Source: an uncultured Methanobacterium sp. | GTDB taxonomy: Archaea > Methanobacteriota > Methanobacteria > Methanobacteriales > Methanobacteriaceae | Reading direction: 5' to 3' | Assembly (NCBI RefSeq): GCF_963665055.1 | Contig: NZ_OY762015.1 | Location: 2,626,501-2,690,500 of the forward strand | DNA: 64,000 nucleotides | Notes under the pieces: generated by a model | Told to the model about the DNA's origin: nothing | Database searches by the model: none | Seen by the model: only the letters and a program-made list of their open reading frames with translations | Shown: piece after piece, positions 45,153 through 58,761 of the stretch | Layout of the letters: each line of letters opens with the position of its first letter | Numbering within the stretch: position 1 is the first letter of the stretch | Program-made: the position numbers and the translations under genes

Positions 45153-47036
45153 ATGGATAATGAAATGGATTACGAGAAACTGGGTCTTATGATGGGCCTG
45201 GAAATACACCAGCAGCTTAACACAACCAAAAAGCTCTTCTGTCCCTGTGAATGTGAACTCACCGATAAAAAACCAGATTACCATGTTTTAAGGTATCTGA
45301 GGCCCACCCAGAGTGAACTGGGTAAAATAGACCGGGCTGCTTTTGAAGAATCACGCCGTGAACTCACCTTCTGCTACGATGCCTATCCTCATCACACCTG
45401 TCTGGTGGAAACTGATGACGAACCCCCACATCCATTGAATCAGGAGGCACTGGAGATAGGACTTATAATTGCAACCCTCCTGAATATGACTGTGGTGGAT
45501 GAATTCCACACCATGCGAAAACAGGTAATCGATGGCAGTAACACCGGAGGGTTTCAAAGAACAGGTTTACTGGCAATTCAGGGACACATAGACACACCAT
45601 ACGGTAAGGTTGTCATTGAAAACCTCGGTCTGGAGGAAGATGCTGCCAGAAGAATGGGTCAAAGGAAGGGAAAGGTTGAATTCCGCCTGGATCGTCTGGG
45701 AATACCATTACTGGAGATAACCACGGACCCTTCTATGAACCGACCGGAACAGGTGCGGGAAGTGGCCTACCAAATCGGTCAGGTTCTGCGCAGTACCAAG
45801 GTAAAACGGGGCCTGGGAACCATACGCCAGGATCTGAATATTTCCATCAGGGAAGGGGCCAGGGTTGAAGTGAAGGGAGTGCAGGATCTGGACTCCATGG
45901 AGCAGCTGGTGAAAAACGAGGTCACACGTCAGCTTAAACTCCTGGAAATCATGGGTGAACTTAAAAAAAGAGATGCAACGGTTGAAGATCAGATATATGA
46001 TCTGGGAGAAACCCTCAAGGACACAGAATCCAAGATCATAGCTAAAGCCCTTAAAAAAGGTGGTAAAGTTTTAGCAATTAAATTAAATGGTTATAAAGGA
46101 TTAATCGGTAAAGAAGTTCAACCAGGCAGGCGTTTTGGAACTGAACTTGCAGGATATGCTAAAAAAATGGGCGTAGCAGGTATATTCCACACCGATGAAC
46201 TACCTGCCTATGGAATAACTTCCCATGAAGTAGAACTGATTAACGGGTTCCTGAAAATTGGAGAAAACGATGCCTTTATCCTGGTTGCAGATGAAGGAGA
46301 TAAGGCCAGAAATGCCCTGGAAGAGGTGCAAAGAAGGGCTAAAATGGCTTTAGATGGTGTTCCTGAGGAAACCAGGAAAGCATTGGATGATGCCAACACC
46401 GAGTACCTCAGGCCACTGCCCACTGCTAGCAGGATGTACGTGGAAACTGATATCCCCACCCATGTGGTATCCCGAGAACTCCTGGAACATGTCCAGGCCA
46501 ATCTTCCGGAACTTCCCAAGGAAAAAGAGGCCCGCATAATAGAGGAGTATAAGTTAAGTGAAGATCTAGCACACCAGCTGGTGCGACAGGATAGAACAGA
46601 ACAGTTCGAAGAAATTGTTGCAGAATGTGGAGTGGAACCAACTACTGTGGCTTCACTACTGGCTTACACTCTCAAAGAACTCAGAAGGGAAGGTTTGGAT
46701 GTGGAGGATCTCTCGGATAGTCTGAAGGGAACATTCCAGTTACTGAAACAGGGTAAGATATCTAAGGATGCTGTTTCAGATGTGCTGGTGGGAGTTTTGA
46801 AGGAAAACTGGACTCCTGAAGAGGCTGCTGGAAATCTAAATCTGTTAATGCTTTCAGAAGAAAATGTCAGGGAGATAATAGTGGGGATAGTATCTTCCAA
46901 TGAAAAATTGATTACCGAAAGAAAGATGGGTGCCATGGGGTCCCTGATGGGAATGGCAATGAAAGAGCTCAAGGGTAAAGCAGACGGTAAACTGGTGAAC
47001 AAATTTTTGAAGGAAGAAATACAGAAGTATCTATGA
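45153..47036 (+). CDS. gatE: Glutamyl-tRNA(Gln) amidotransferase subunit E
   Basis: A 627-residue GatE with the GatB-like catalytic cradle (YEKLGLMMGLEIHQQLNTTKKLFCPC, then LEITTDPSM and IRQDLNISI), an inserted AspRS-like domain (about 275-420), and C-terminal helical and YqeY domains that contact the tRNA. It transamidates Glu-tRNA(Gln) using ammonia from GatD. In-frame starts lie at 45141, 45153 and 45165; I chose 45153, which has GGTGAT 4 bases upstream, but the family usually begins near the MDYEKLGL at 45165. Confidence 0.95.
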   Translation: MDNEMDYEKLGLMMGLEIHQQLNTTKKLFCPCECELTDKKPDYHVLRYLRPTQSELGKIDRAAFEESRRELTFCYDAYPHHTCLVETDDEPPHPLNQEALEIGLIIATLLNMTVVDEFHTMRKQVIDGSNTGGFQRTGLLAIQGHIDTPYGKVVIENLGLEEDAARRMGQRKGKVEFRLDRLGIPLLEITTDPSMNRPEQVREVAYQIGQVLRSTKVKRGLGTIRQDLNISIREGARVEVKGVQDLDSMEQLVKNEVTRQLKLLEIMGELKKRDATVEDQIYDLGETLKDTESKIIAKALKKGGKVLAIKLNGYKGLIGKEVQPGRRFGTELAGYAKKMGVAGIFHTDELPAYGITSHEVELINGFLKIGENDAFILVADEGDKARNALEEVQRRAKMALDGVPEETRKALDDANTEYLRPLPTASRMYVETDIPTHVVSRELLEHVQANLPELPKEKEARIIEEYKLSEDLAHQLVRQDRTEQFEEIVAECGVEPTTVASLLAYTLKELRREGLDVEDLSDSLKGTFQLLKQGKISKDAVSDVLVGVLKENWTPEEAAGNLNLLMLSEENVREIIVGIVSSNEKLITERKMGAMGSLMGMAMKELKGKADGKLVNKFLKEEIQKYL

Positions 47037-47055
47037 GTAAGTGGAGAGTTTTCAC

Positions 47056-47973
<918 letters not shown>

Positions 47974-48135
47974 ATAAAATAAATTTTTGATGCTTAATAC
48001 CATTAAAACAGAGGTTAATTCATTTAAGTGATTAATTCCTTTAAACAGTAATTAACTCTGTTAAAAGTGGTTAAATCCAATTAAAACCGATGTTTAATTT
48101 CCAATATTAAATTATTTTATATTTTACAAGATAAC

Positions 48136-48990
48136 ATGAAAAAAAAGATAAAATTCGGCCCAGCAGGCAATCCAATAGGTTTCAAGGGTCAAACAGTCAC
48201 TGTTTGCGATTATATCCGTGACATAGGCTTGGAAGCCTATGAATATCAAGCCACTTATGGAGTGAAGATTCAAAAACAATCCGGTCTTAAACTGGGTGAA
48301 AATGCCCGTTCTAACAATGTAAGGGTTTCAATGCATGGACCCTACTACATCAATTTAGCTGCACAAAAAGACGATGTTTTGGAAAGATCCATTGAAAGAC
48401 TGGTTCAATCTGCCCAGGCGGCACAATGGATAGGAGCTTATCGTATTGTTTTCCACCCAGGATTTTACACAAAATACACTCCACTTGAGGCATTAAACCG
48501 ATGTAAAGGAGCAATAGGTGATCTTCTGGAAAAGTTGGATTCCCTGGGAGTAAAAAAATTCACCTTCGCACCGGAAACCACTGGAAAAAGATCACAACTG
48601 GGTAATCTGGATGCAATCATCGACATATGCCAGTCATTTGACCATTTTTCCCCCACCATAGACTTTGCCCACCTTCACGCCAGGGGCAGGGGTTGCATAA
48701 AAGGAGCAGATGATTATCATCGTATCTTAACTCGGTTAGAAGAAGGGTTAGATGGAATAGGTAAACGCAAGGAAGCACTGCACTGCCACTTTACCCGGAT
48801 CGAGTACACTGATGCTGGTGAAAGAAAACACCATGTTCTGATGGAAGAAGAATACGGCCCACCTTTAGAACCTCTCCTCCAGGAACTGGTTGATTGCGGT
48901 TGGGATGCCACTATTATCTGTGAAACACCTTTACTGGAGCAGGATGCTCTGGTGATGAAAGAGGTTTATAAAAAAGTTTTAAATGATTAA
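48136..48990 (+). CDS. Endonuclease IV-like TIM-barrel protein
   Basis: A 284-residue xylose-isomerase-like TIM barrel related to Nfo: KKIKFGPAGNPIGFKGQ, LEAYEYQATYGVKI, RVSMHGPYYINLAAQK, RIVFHPGFYTKYTP, FAPETTGKRSQLGNL, TIDFAHLHARG and LHCHFTRIEYT give the metal-binding His, Glu and Asp positions of endonuclease IV-type enzymes. AP-endonuclease activity is the family expectation, but many archaeal relatives have lost it or are sugar enzymes. It stands alone after trxB. Confidence 0.85.
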   Translation: MKKKIKFGPAGNPIGFKGQTVTVCDYIRDIGLEAYEYQATYGVKIQKQSGLKLGENARSNNVRVSMHGPYYINLAAQKDDVLERSIERLVQSAQAAQWIGAYRIVFHPGFYTKYTPLEALNRCKGAIGDLLEKLDSLGVKKFTFAPETTGKRSQLGNLDAIIDICQSFDHFSPTIDFAHLHARGRGCIKGADDYHRILTRLEEGLDGIGKRKEALHCHFTRIEYTDAGERKHHVLMEEEYGPPLEPLLQELVDCGWDATIICETPLLEQDALVMKEVYKKVLND

Positions 48991-49178
48991 TTACTATATT
49001 TTTTAGGGACTTTTTATTTTTTAAGGACTTTGGCTCAAATTTATACAAAATATCCCTAAACTTTTTTTAAAAGAGTTTTTTTTTGACAGAATTTATTCAG
49101 GGTATTCTTTATGTGAATGATTAACAATTATATATTAATCAAACAATAATACTATCAGAGGTTAAAATTGGTGATTAA

Positions 49179-49394
49179 ATGGAAGAGCAGTTTTTGGTTA
49201 AAAGTCTAATGGAAGATGATTCGGTTGAAGAAGATCACTTGCTGCTTTTGGTCACTGATTTAATTGAAGAATACGTTTTAACAAAGATTATTAATGAATT
49301 TAAGGATGAAGATATGGATTATTTAAAGGTAAAAGATCGTCAATTGAGATGGTTAGCTGCTAAAGCAAGATTCAGGGCAGTTAAGATAAAATAG
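49179..49394 (+). CDS. Small conserved helical protein
   Basis: A 71-residue acidic-then-basic, mostly helical protein (EEDHLLLLVTDLIEEYVLTKI, then KVKDRQLRWLAAKARFRAVKIK). GGTGAT is immediately upstream of the ATG. I do not recognise it. The basic, arginine-rich C-terminus could bind nucleic acid or a partner. It lies alone. Confidence 0.65.
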   Translation: MEEQFLVKSLMEDDSVEEDHLLLLVTDLIEEYVLTKIINEFKDEDMDYLKVKDRQLRWLAAKARFRAVKIK

Positions 49395-49500
49395 TCTGAA
49401 ATAATTTTTTATATATACTTCTTAATTATTCTTATAATATTTTAATTTTTCAATCCATTCAATTTATCAATTTTTTTCTTAATTAATTGTTTTAATTTTA

Positions 49501-49588
49501 ATCCCTACTATTTTCAGTCCTTTCCATTCTAGATTTTTAATTTAATCCTTACTATTTTCAGTCCTTTTTATTCTAGATTTTTAATTTA
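49501..49588. repeat. Two tandem 44-bp repeats (plus a partial third)
   Basis: Unit 1 (49501-49544) and unit 2 (49545-49588) are 44 bases each and differ at about 3 positions; a third partial unit (ATC-TTGCTATTTTAGATC) follows to about 49608. Pieces shared by all copies are ACTATTTTCAGTCC and TTCTAGATTTTTAATTT. They lie in the convergent spacer between the small helical gene and the MsvR-type gene. Confidence 0.85.
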
Positions 49589-49626
49589 ATCTTGCTATTT
49601 TAGATCGTTTTGCTAATTTAGCTAAA

Positions 49627-50469
49627 CTATTCAATCACAAAACGGCAGTACTTATCTCCCAGAGCGTAACACTTTGTTTCTTTAACCCTGGCTTTTTCAT
49701 TATTATAAATGCTGAATAATGATTCGAGGATACCACTATCAAAAGCACAGGCCGGCCTACCAAGATAGGGCAGTCCACTGCATTCAAAACAGTCCTGAAC
49801 ACTTATGGTTAGAGGTTCAAGGGTTTTAATGGTCACTGTTCCCAGGCTGTGTGTTTGCCAGAAGCTGGCAATGTTTCCCAAGAATGTACTCCTATCAGGG
49901 TCTTTAACCTTTTCATAAAGGGCTTCTCCCACCTTTAAACCTGCTTCGTGAAGTATGGGGTCTATATCCACTCCCTGGGTGAGCAGTGAAATCCGGATTG
50001 TGTGAAATATCAGTCGGAAGAACTCGAAGGGATCATTTTCACTTGAAATGTACCTCTGGATATAGGCACTAATGTCCTCCTGAAGTTGTTCTCTTTGCAG
50101 TTTGCCGATGTATTCTGATTGGATGAAAAATATCTTTTTCCTAGCATCATAAGGGTCCACTCTGGAACTAATTATTCCTTCTCGGGACATGGATTTAAGA
50201 TGACTGGATACAGTTGATTTTGCACGGCCAGAAAACTTAACTAACTCATCAAAGCTGAGATCACCCTCACGGAGCATGGATAAAATTTTTACCCTGACTG
50301 GGCTTTTAACTGCTTTTACACCACTGGGAGTGGCGAAAAGTTCGATCTGGATATTTTCAGAATCAGAGATGTGATTTGTCTTATTTATATCACTATTATT
50401 CTCGTTCATGCCCCTAGATATATCTCCCTTTATGATAGGGGGGTCCTGATTCATGTTATTTTTTACCAT
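49627..50469 (-). CDS. MsvR-type redox regulator (ArsR HTH plus V4R)
   Basis: A 280-residue protein: a charged, Asn-rich N-terminal tail (1-45), an ArsR-type winged helix (about 50-125; KAVKSPVRVKILSMLREGDLSFDELVKFSGRAKSTVSSHLK) and a C-terminal V4R domain (about 140-280) carrying five cysteines: CFEC, PAC, KC and YC. MsvR of Methanothermobacter has the same plan: it is a methanogen-specific redox-sensing regulator whose V4R cysteines control DNA binding. The other genes of this minus-strand group (zinc ribbon, cupin, hcp) fit an oxidative/nitrosative stress function. GGATG precedes the ATG. Confidence 0.85.
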   Translation of the reverse strand: MVKNNMNQDPPIIKGDISRGMNENNSDINKTNHISDSENIQIELFATPSGVKAVKSPVRVKILSMLREGDLSFDELVKFSGRAKSTVSSHLKSMSREGIISSRVDPYDARKKIFFIQSEYIGKLQREQLQEDISAYIQRYISSENDPFEFFRLIFHTIRISLLTQGVDIDPILHEAGLKVGEALYEKVKDPDRSTFLGNIASFWQTHSLGTVTIKTLEPLTISVQDCFECSGLPYLGRPACAFDSGILESLFSIYNNEKARVKETKCYALGDKYCRFVIE

Positions 50470-50539
50470 TTTTCATCCTTAACTTGTTTTATCATTAATT
50501 GATTGTTCCAGTTATTATTTTTACTATTCATTATTTGGT

Positions 50540-50737
50540 TCATTGGCCTCTTTCACAGCGGAAACAGAGATCTGTATCTCGATCAGTTTTGAATGTCATA
50601 CCGCATTTTTTACAGGTAACATCCCGTAGGGATGATTTGTTATCAATAATTTCCAGTGCACATGAACATTTCCAACCCATTTTACCCTTTAAAGTCTGTT
50701 CAAATGCTTTGTCTTCGTCACATTCTTTTTTAGGCAT
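50540..50737 (-). CDS. Small zinc-ribbon/rubredoxin-like protein
   Basis: A 65-residue protein with CSC near residue 24, CKKC near residue 42 and CFRC near residue 58; the pairs resemble those of small zinc-ribbon or rubredoxin-like proteins. GGAGG lies 8 bases upstream of the ATG. It is between the cupin and the MsvR-type regulator, with gaps of 33 and 70 bases on the same strand, so probably belongs to the same transcript. Cluster type (Fe or Zn) cannot be told. Confidence 0.75.
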   Translation of the reverse strand: MPKKECDEDKAFEQTLKGKMGWKCSCALEIIDNKSSLRDVTCKKCGMTFKTDRDTDLCFRCERGQ

Positions 50738-50770
50738 TTAAATCCTCCTTTACTATTTTTATTTAAGTTT

Positions 50771-51109
50771 TTATAATAGTTTGGTTTCAGCAGTTGGTTT
50801 AGGCACTTTAACTACTAAAAAACGGAGTTTATTTTGACTTTCATTGTACCAGCAATGTGGTATGTGGGCAGGACTGTCTATCAATGTATCTTTTGAAACT
50901 TCTTTTTTTTCATCCCCAATTTCTACTATGCCCTGACCTTCTAAAACATAGAAAAAAACATCCACTGGCGTAATATGTTTTTTAAGTTTTTCACCAGGTT
51001 GGAGAGTTATATGCACTGTTAAAGCGTTTCTTGTATCATATAACTTTCTAACATCCACTTTATGGGGAGTGTCCACAACTGGACTTTTTTCCATTTCAAC
51101 TATATTCAT
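50771..51109 (-). CDS. Single-domain cupin
   Basis: A 112-residue cupin: LTVHITLQPGEKLKKHITP gives the first metal histidine region, VDVFFYVLEGQGIVEIGDEK the central glycine turn and SPAHIPHCWYNES the second histidine motif. Without additional domains it is probably a small-molecule sensor or isomerase-like protein; no substrate is visible. It lies 118 bases after the hcp stop on the same strand, with a hairpin terminator between, and 33 bases before the zinc-ribbon gene. Confidence 0.8.
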   Translation of the reverse strand: MNIVEMEKSPVVDTPHKVDVRKLYDTRNALTVHITLQPGEKLKKHITPVDVFFYVLEGQGIVEIGDEKKEVSKDTLIDSPAHIPHCWYNESQNKLRFLVVKVPKPTAETKLL

Positions 51110-51197
51110 AGGAACACCCGCATTGTATAACTTTTTTAATAATTCGAGTAGGCATTAATCTAAGTGGACTTGTAAAATAATTTTTTCATAATTTTAT

Positions 51198-51216
51198 CCT
51201 CCCTAAAAAAGGAGGG
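51198..51216 (-). terminator. Hairpin after hcp
   Basis: On the minus strand CCCTCC, seven bases, GGGAGG, followed by an A/T-rich stretch, 11 bases after the hcp stop codon. A second, weaker pairing (AATGGGG/CCCCCATT at 51219-51241) overlaps the last codons, so two stacked hairpins could form. Termination here would separate hcp from the cupin genes, or leave them partially expressed. Confidence 0.55.
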
Positions 51217-51227
51217 AAATGGGGTAT

Positions 51228-52604
<1,377 letters not shown>

Positions 52605-52628
52605 ATTCTTTGCTCCTTAGTAAATCGT

Positions 52629-52703
52629 GTTCTATATATTATTTATTGTTCTACTGGTATCGAATAGTTCTACATATATCGAATGTTCTATACTTATAGA
52701 ACA
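52629..52703. promoter_or_regulatory. Phased GTTCTA operator array with a 20-bp palindrome
   Basis: GTTCTA occurs at 52629, 52648, 52667 and 52685, that is at 19, 19 and 18-base steps, nearly two helical turns each, all in one direction. The last copy is the left arm of a perfect inverted repeat (52684-52703): TGTTCTATA, two bases, TATAGAACA. A second motif, ATCGAAT, precedes the third and fourth GTTCTA. A TATA-like element for hcp (about 52636-52646, minus strand) lies between the first two copies. It separates hcp from the divergent sensor kinase. Confidence 0.75.
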
Positions 52704-52876
52704 AAGTATTTAAAATTTTTGGTACTACTTTTTTAGGGGAGTTCTTTTCTTATGATCAACGGAAAAATTCATGTTTACTGAACACATAATAAGTAAAATA
52801 GTCAATTAATGACCTGAACAAATCTGATATTTTCAACTATATTATTAAATAAATCAAAATTTATCCGAGGGATCAT

Positions 52877-54913
<2,037 letters not shown>

Positions 54914-55075
54914 ATAAAAAGAATAAAATTTAATTAATATTTAATATAACTGATGTTGATCTCGTTTTAGAATATATTAAATTTGATTTTTGTTAGAGTC
55001 CATTTATAGTCCCTAACTACAATATAAAACTGGTATAAATAATCGTTTTTTAAAAAATAAAAAAATAAGGGGGTT

Positions 55076-56131
55076 TTATTTTTTTATCCGTGGATACAGA
55101 GTCCCTGCTACTGTTACTAACATACCAACTATCAACAGTCCAATAGGTGCACCAGTAGTTTGCATGGGTATGGTTTTTCCAGTTGAGGTAGTTGTGGAAG
55201 CGGCTCCCACAGTTGTGGTTGCGTTGCTAGTGGAATTAATTGGTGCGTTGAATGGTGCAGTGAATAGGTATGCAGTCACTGAAGAGCTGCCCCTGGGTTG
55301 AATAGTTATAGGGTCCCAGTAGTAGAGCATGGCACTGTCCTCAGTCAGAGATAGGCCTGTTGGTGTGTAATCATATGCTTCATCAGAAGATGCGTCGTAA
55401 TTAGCTGCTATTAACAGTTCTGGTGGTGTTGATCCTGGGGGATACGTTACAGAACCGTAAACACTGAAGGTAGGGGTTGTGGGGTCGTCAGTAGCTTCCC
55501 ATTCTTTAAACGCAGGGTCGATCCATCCTTCCTCTGTGGTCTGCCATGGACCATCCGGGTCTCGAGGTCTGATCTGCGAACCATCGTTACCAGCAACAGC
55601 AAGGTCCCAGAAGTAACGAATCGCGAAAGTTCGTACCTCTTGACCATAGTTTGTGATATAGGTGGTTACTTGTATACGGGAATCTTCATAGGTAGTACCC
55701 AGGATTTTGATACTTTGTAAAATACCAAATAGAGGAGTTTCATCTCCAACACTCCAGAAAGTATCGATCTGAGTAGGGCTGACTTGAGTGACTGAAACAG
55801 CGTAATCATCTAAGTCCACTTGGGTGTAGCCTGGAGTTGATTCACCAATTCCTTCTTGGGAAGTGTAATCCTTCTGCCCATTAACGTCCCGGACAGTTAA
55901 ATAAGTACTCCATGGTTCTTGGTCTACACCGTTATACAGAACGTCTTCGTCAGGATAAGGATGCTCTGTTCCGGTACAGGCTGTCCATGTACCTACATCC
56001 TCATCAGTTAAATTGTCTTGCACGGAAACATTGTATATACCGTTACTAACGGTCATTACTGCTGATGCCGAGCTAGCCAGAATCACTGCAATAAACAGGG
56101 TTAACATTGTCAGAATTATTTGTTTTTTCAT
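55076..56131 (-). CDS. Secreted/surface protein with C-terminal sorting tail
   Basis: A 351-residue exported protein: signal peptide (about 1-24, cleaved near SASA-V), a long Asp/Thr/Tyr-rich beta domain (about 30-295; NGIYNVSVQDNLTDEDVGTWTACTGTEHP is near its start), an Asn/Thr-rich stalk (about 300-320) and a C-terminal tail with IPMQTTGAPIGLL, a hydrophobic helix (326-346) and YPRIKK at the end. A short polar motif plus hydrophobic helix plus basic end is the layout of surface-anchored proteins processed by archaeosortases or similar enzymes. The substrate of the beta domain is unknown. TATA lies near 56230. Confidence 0.8.
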   Translation of the reverse strand: MKKQIILTMLTLFIAVILASSASAVMTVSNGIYNVSVQDNLTDEDVGTWTACTGTEHPYPDEDVLYNGVDQEPWSTYLTVRDVNGQKDYTSQEGIGESTPGYTQVDLDDYAVSVTQVSPTQIDTFWSVGDETPLFGILQSIKILGTTYEDSRIQVTTYITNYGQEVRTFAIRYFWDLAVAGNDGSQIRPRDPDGPWQTTEEGWIDPAFKEWEATDDPTTPTFSVYGSVTYPPGSTPPELLIAANYDASSDEAYDYTPTGLSLTEDSAMLYYWDPITIQPRGSSSVTAYLFTAPFNAPINSTSNATTTVGAASTTTSTGKTIPMQTTGAPIGLLIVGMLVTVAGTLYPRIKK

Positions 56132-56610
56132 ACATTTTCACCTCCTTTATGCCTTTAAATTCCTAGTTTCTGCCTTTTTAAATTGCACATGAACTGGTGT
56201 GTAGAGTATTGTTCATGTTAGTATGTACTTATATACTCTAATGCGTATAAAATTAACTTAAAAAATAGATCGAGTATTTTTTTAAGGGGATGGTTTGTTG
56301 TGTCAATATAGTTTTTTTCCTAAAAACAATATATTCTGAGAATTTAGCTGAAAATAGAAGTTCATACGGATTAAAATTAATTATATTATTTCAGATTAAT
56401 TTGTTTAATCAATCAATTTCCTGTCATATTCCTAATTTTTAATAAATGAAAAAACTCTTAAATAACTAACATCTATATATAAATCTTACAAATAATCTAT
56501 ATATAAATTCAACATTATAAAATCAGTTTTATTTCTTAAATCTATTTATTTAACAAAATAAAGAATTTATCATGCCATTATTCGAAAAAAAGGCGTAAAA
56601 ATGTGATATA
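56132..56610. other. Spacer with promoter elements
   Basis: About 480 bases. GAGTATATAAGTAC (minus strand, near 56225-56237) is the TATA for the secreted protein. Two identical ATCTATATATAAAT elements at 56471 and 56495 (24 bases apart) point right toward the AAA ATPase. The rest is A/T-rich. No gene visible. Confidence 0.55.
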
Positions 56611-57732
56611 TTGAAACTCAACAACATAACTCCTGATCCGATTGTATCTGAAAAAAAGACCTCCACTGGTCTGGAAGAAGTAGGGAAAGAAACCAAAATG
56701 GTGGTACTCCAGTCCATTGGTTACCCATTCCTGTGCAACCTGGTGGAAAATCCCAAGATCGAAATATTCGATAATGAACTTTTCGAACTCTATGCTCGGG
56801 AACAATGGGTAGGCTCCACAGTAAAAGAAGGATCATTCCTTTTTGACCAGAAATTACTCCCAGATTTTGCTTTCAAGGTAATCAAAGCCCACCCAGATGA
56901 TTCCAGGATAACTCAGAACACTTCCATACTCCTGATGGAAGTGGAAGAAGTTCGTGAGATTAAAAAAATCGAAAGCAACCTTAAAATGAGTGATGTTATT
57001 GGCCAGGAACGGGCCAAGACCAAATGTAAGATTATAACCAAATATCTGAAGGAACCAGAAACCTTCCAGGAATGGGCACCAAAGAATGTATTATTCCATG
57101 GTACACCGGGTACTGGTAAGACCATGCTAGCTAAATCATTATCCCATGAACTTCAGGTTCCCCTGTTTCTGGTAAAAGCAACCAGTCTCATAGGAGAACA
57201 TGTAGGTGATGGAGCACGCCAGATACACGACCTTTTCGATGCCGCATCAGCCTGTGGGCCTGCAGTTATTTTCATCGATGAAATAGATGCCATTGGTCTG
57301 GACCGTAAATACCAGTCCCTGAGGGGAGATGTTTCTGAGGTGGTCAATGCACTGTTAACAGAATTGGATGGTATCAACCCTAACTTGGGTGTGGTTACTA
57401 TTGGGGCCACTAACAATCCTCAATTATTGGATTATGCTCTAAGAAGCAGGTTTGAAGAGGAAATAGAATTCACGCTCCCTGATGAGGATGAAAGAAGGGA
57501 GATCCTGGAAATGTACATAAAATCCATGCCTTTACCAGTTGACACTGACTCAAAGAAACTGGCCAGCCTATCCAAGGGCATGTCTGGCCGAGATATTAAG
57601 GACCGGCTGCTCAAAGTGGCACTACACAAGGCAATATCTGAAGATCAGGATCGTGTAACTTGGGATAACTTCCAGTACGCACTTAAACATCATGAAAAAG
57701 AGAAAAATGAACCTAAAAATATGTTTGCATAA
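56611..57732 (+). CDS. AAA+ ATPase
   Basis: A 373-residue AAA+ protein: an N-terminal domain (about 1-125) of unknown type, then the AAA core with Walker A GTPGTGKT near residue 164, Walker B VIFIDEIDAIG near residue 225, sensor 1 GATNNP near residue 268 and the arginine-finger region ALRSRFEEE near residue 280. Sequence style is that of the proteasome-activating nucleotidase/Cdc48 group, but it is short with only one ATPase domain. The start is a TTG at 56611; no better start exists in frame. It is isolated. A role in protein remodelling is likely; the client is unknown. Confidence 0.88.
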   Translation: MKLNNITPDPIVSEKKTSTGLEEVGKETKMVVLQSIGYPFLCNLVENPKIEIFDNELFELYAREQWVGSTVKEGSFLFDQKLLPDFAFKVIKAHPDDSRITQNTSILLMEVEEVREIKKIESNLKMSDVIGQERAKTKCKIITKYLKEPETFQEWAPKNVLFHGTPGTGKTMLAKSLSHELQVPLFLVKATSLIGEHVGDGARQIHDLFDAASACGPAVIFIDEIDAIGLDRKYQSLRGDVSEVVNALLTELDGINPNLGVVTIGATNNPQLLDYALRSRFEEEIEFTLPDEDERREILEMYIKSMPLPVDTDSKKLASLSKGMSGRDIKDRLLKVALHKAISEDQDRVTWDNFQYALKHHEKEKNEPKNMFA

Positions 57733-57976
57733 TTCTCTTTTTTGATACTTTTTTTGATAAAAAGTTAATTTAAATATTAATTAATTCACTTATTTTGGGG
57801 TTATTCCGTACCTTAGGTTATTATTTATATAAGTATTTCTATTTTTATTAAGTAGTAACTTAATAGTAAAAGTACAGATATCAAACAATAAACAAGTATT
57901 AGCAAGATAGGTATTCTTGATATGTTATTATAATTCATTAATTTGTCAATGATTATGGGGGAATGGGGGAGAGAAA

Positions 57977-58486
57977 ATGTCTAAAAGGTCTGTGTCTTTT
58001 TTAAAAGAAATTTTAATTGCCTTACCAATTGTTATAATTGTTGCTATTATAGCATCTCAACTTGTTGTAGTCCCAACAGAGAGTATGAAACCCACTATAA
58101 ATGAGGGGGACATGGTTTTGGTTGCAAAAACCGATGTTTTAGGGCTATTCACTGAGTTAAATCCTGAAGATGTGAAGGTAGGGGACATTATAATTTATGA
58201 AGAAGAATCTTCAGGTGAAAGTAGTGGGGGGTATAATGAAGAGTCTGCCATCATCCATAGGGTGGTTGAAGTAAAAGAAGTTGGAGGAAAGAAATATTTC
58301 GTCTTGAAGGGGGATAATAACAACGCAACAGATGATGAAGATGTATCTGTAGATCAGGTCAAAGGTCGCACTGTTATGTGGGGTAATAATCCCATCACAA
58401 TTCCTCAAGTTGGATGGGTCATTTTATGGTTTAAAGGAACTGGAAACGAAACCGAAAGTGGTAATACCACTGGAAATACATCTTAA
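57977..58486 (+). CDS. Archaeal signal peptidase I (Ser-His type)
   Basis: A 169-residue membrane-bound signal peptidase: N-terminal helix (about 12-30), then the catalytic serine in PTESMKPTINEGDMVLV near residue 36, a His in AIIHRVVEVK near residue 95 (archaeal and ER enzymes use His in place of the bacterial Lys), and LKGDNNNATDDEDVS near residue 112 with the Asp. A C-terminal helix-like VGWVILWFK and a short Gly/Asn-rich tail follow. It would remove signal peptides from exported proteins, several of which are encoded nearby. GGGGGAG precedes the ATG. Confidence 0.92.
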   Translation: MSKRSVSFLKEILIALPIVIIVAIIASQLVVVPTESMKPTINEGDMVLVAKTDVLGLFTELNPEDVKVGDIIIYEEESSGESSGGYNEESAIIHRVVEVKEVGGKKYFVLKGDNNNATDDEDVSVDQVKGRTVMWGNNPITIPQVGWVILWFKGTGNETESGNTTGNTS

Positions 58487-58552
58487 GCCTCACAGGAGAG
58501 TGAATCTTCTTCTAATTAAAATAAAATTAATTAGTCATTGGGAGGTTTTTTA

Positions 58553-58735
58553 ATGGATAAAAAAATCATTGAAAACGCGATTTTCATAATTGTGGGTGTT
58601 GCAATTCTGCTGGTGGTGGAATTACAGTTAATACAATTCAGCGAAATAATAATGATAATATTGGGGTTAATTGGATTTTTAGCACTGGTAAATGGTGCTT
58701 TTGGTCTTTACAATGCCCTTAGGCACAAGAAATGA
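58553..58735 (+). CDS. Small two-helix membrane protein
   Basis: A 60-residue protein with two hydrophobic helices (about 7-25 and 30-50) and a basic C-terminus (NALRHKK). GGAGGT lies 6 bases upstream of the ATG at 58553; the upstream TTG is unlikely. It follows the signal peptidase by 66 bases in the same direction, so a shared transcript is possible. I do not recognise the family. Confidence 0.7.
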   Translation: MDKKIIENAIFIIVGVAILLVVELQLIQFSEIIMIILGLIGFLALVNGAFGLYNALRHKK

Positions 58736-58761
58736 AAATTGAAATCACTAATTTCATTTTT

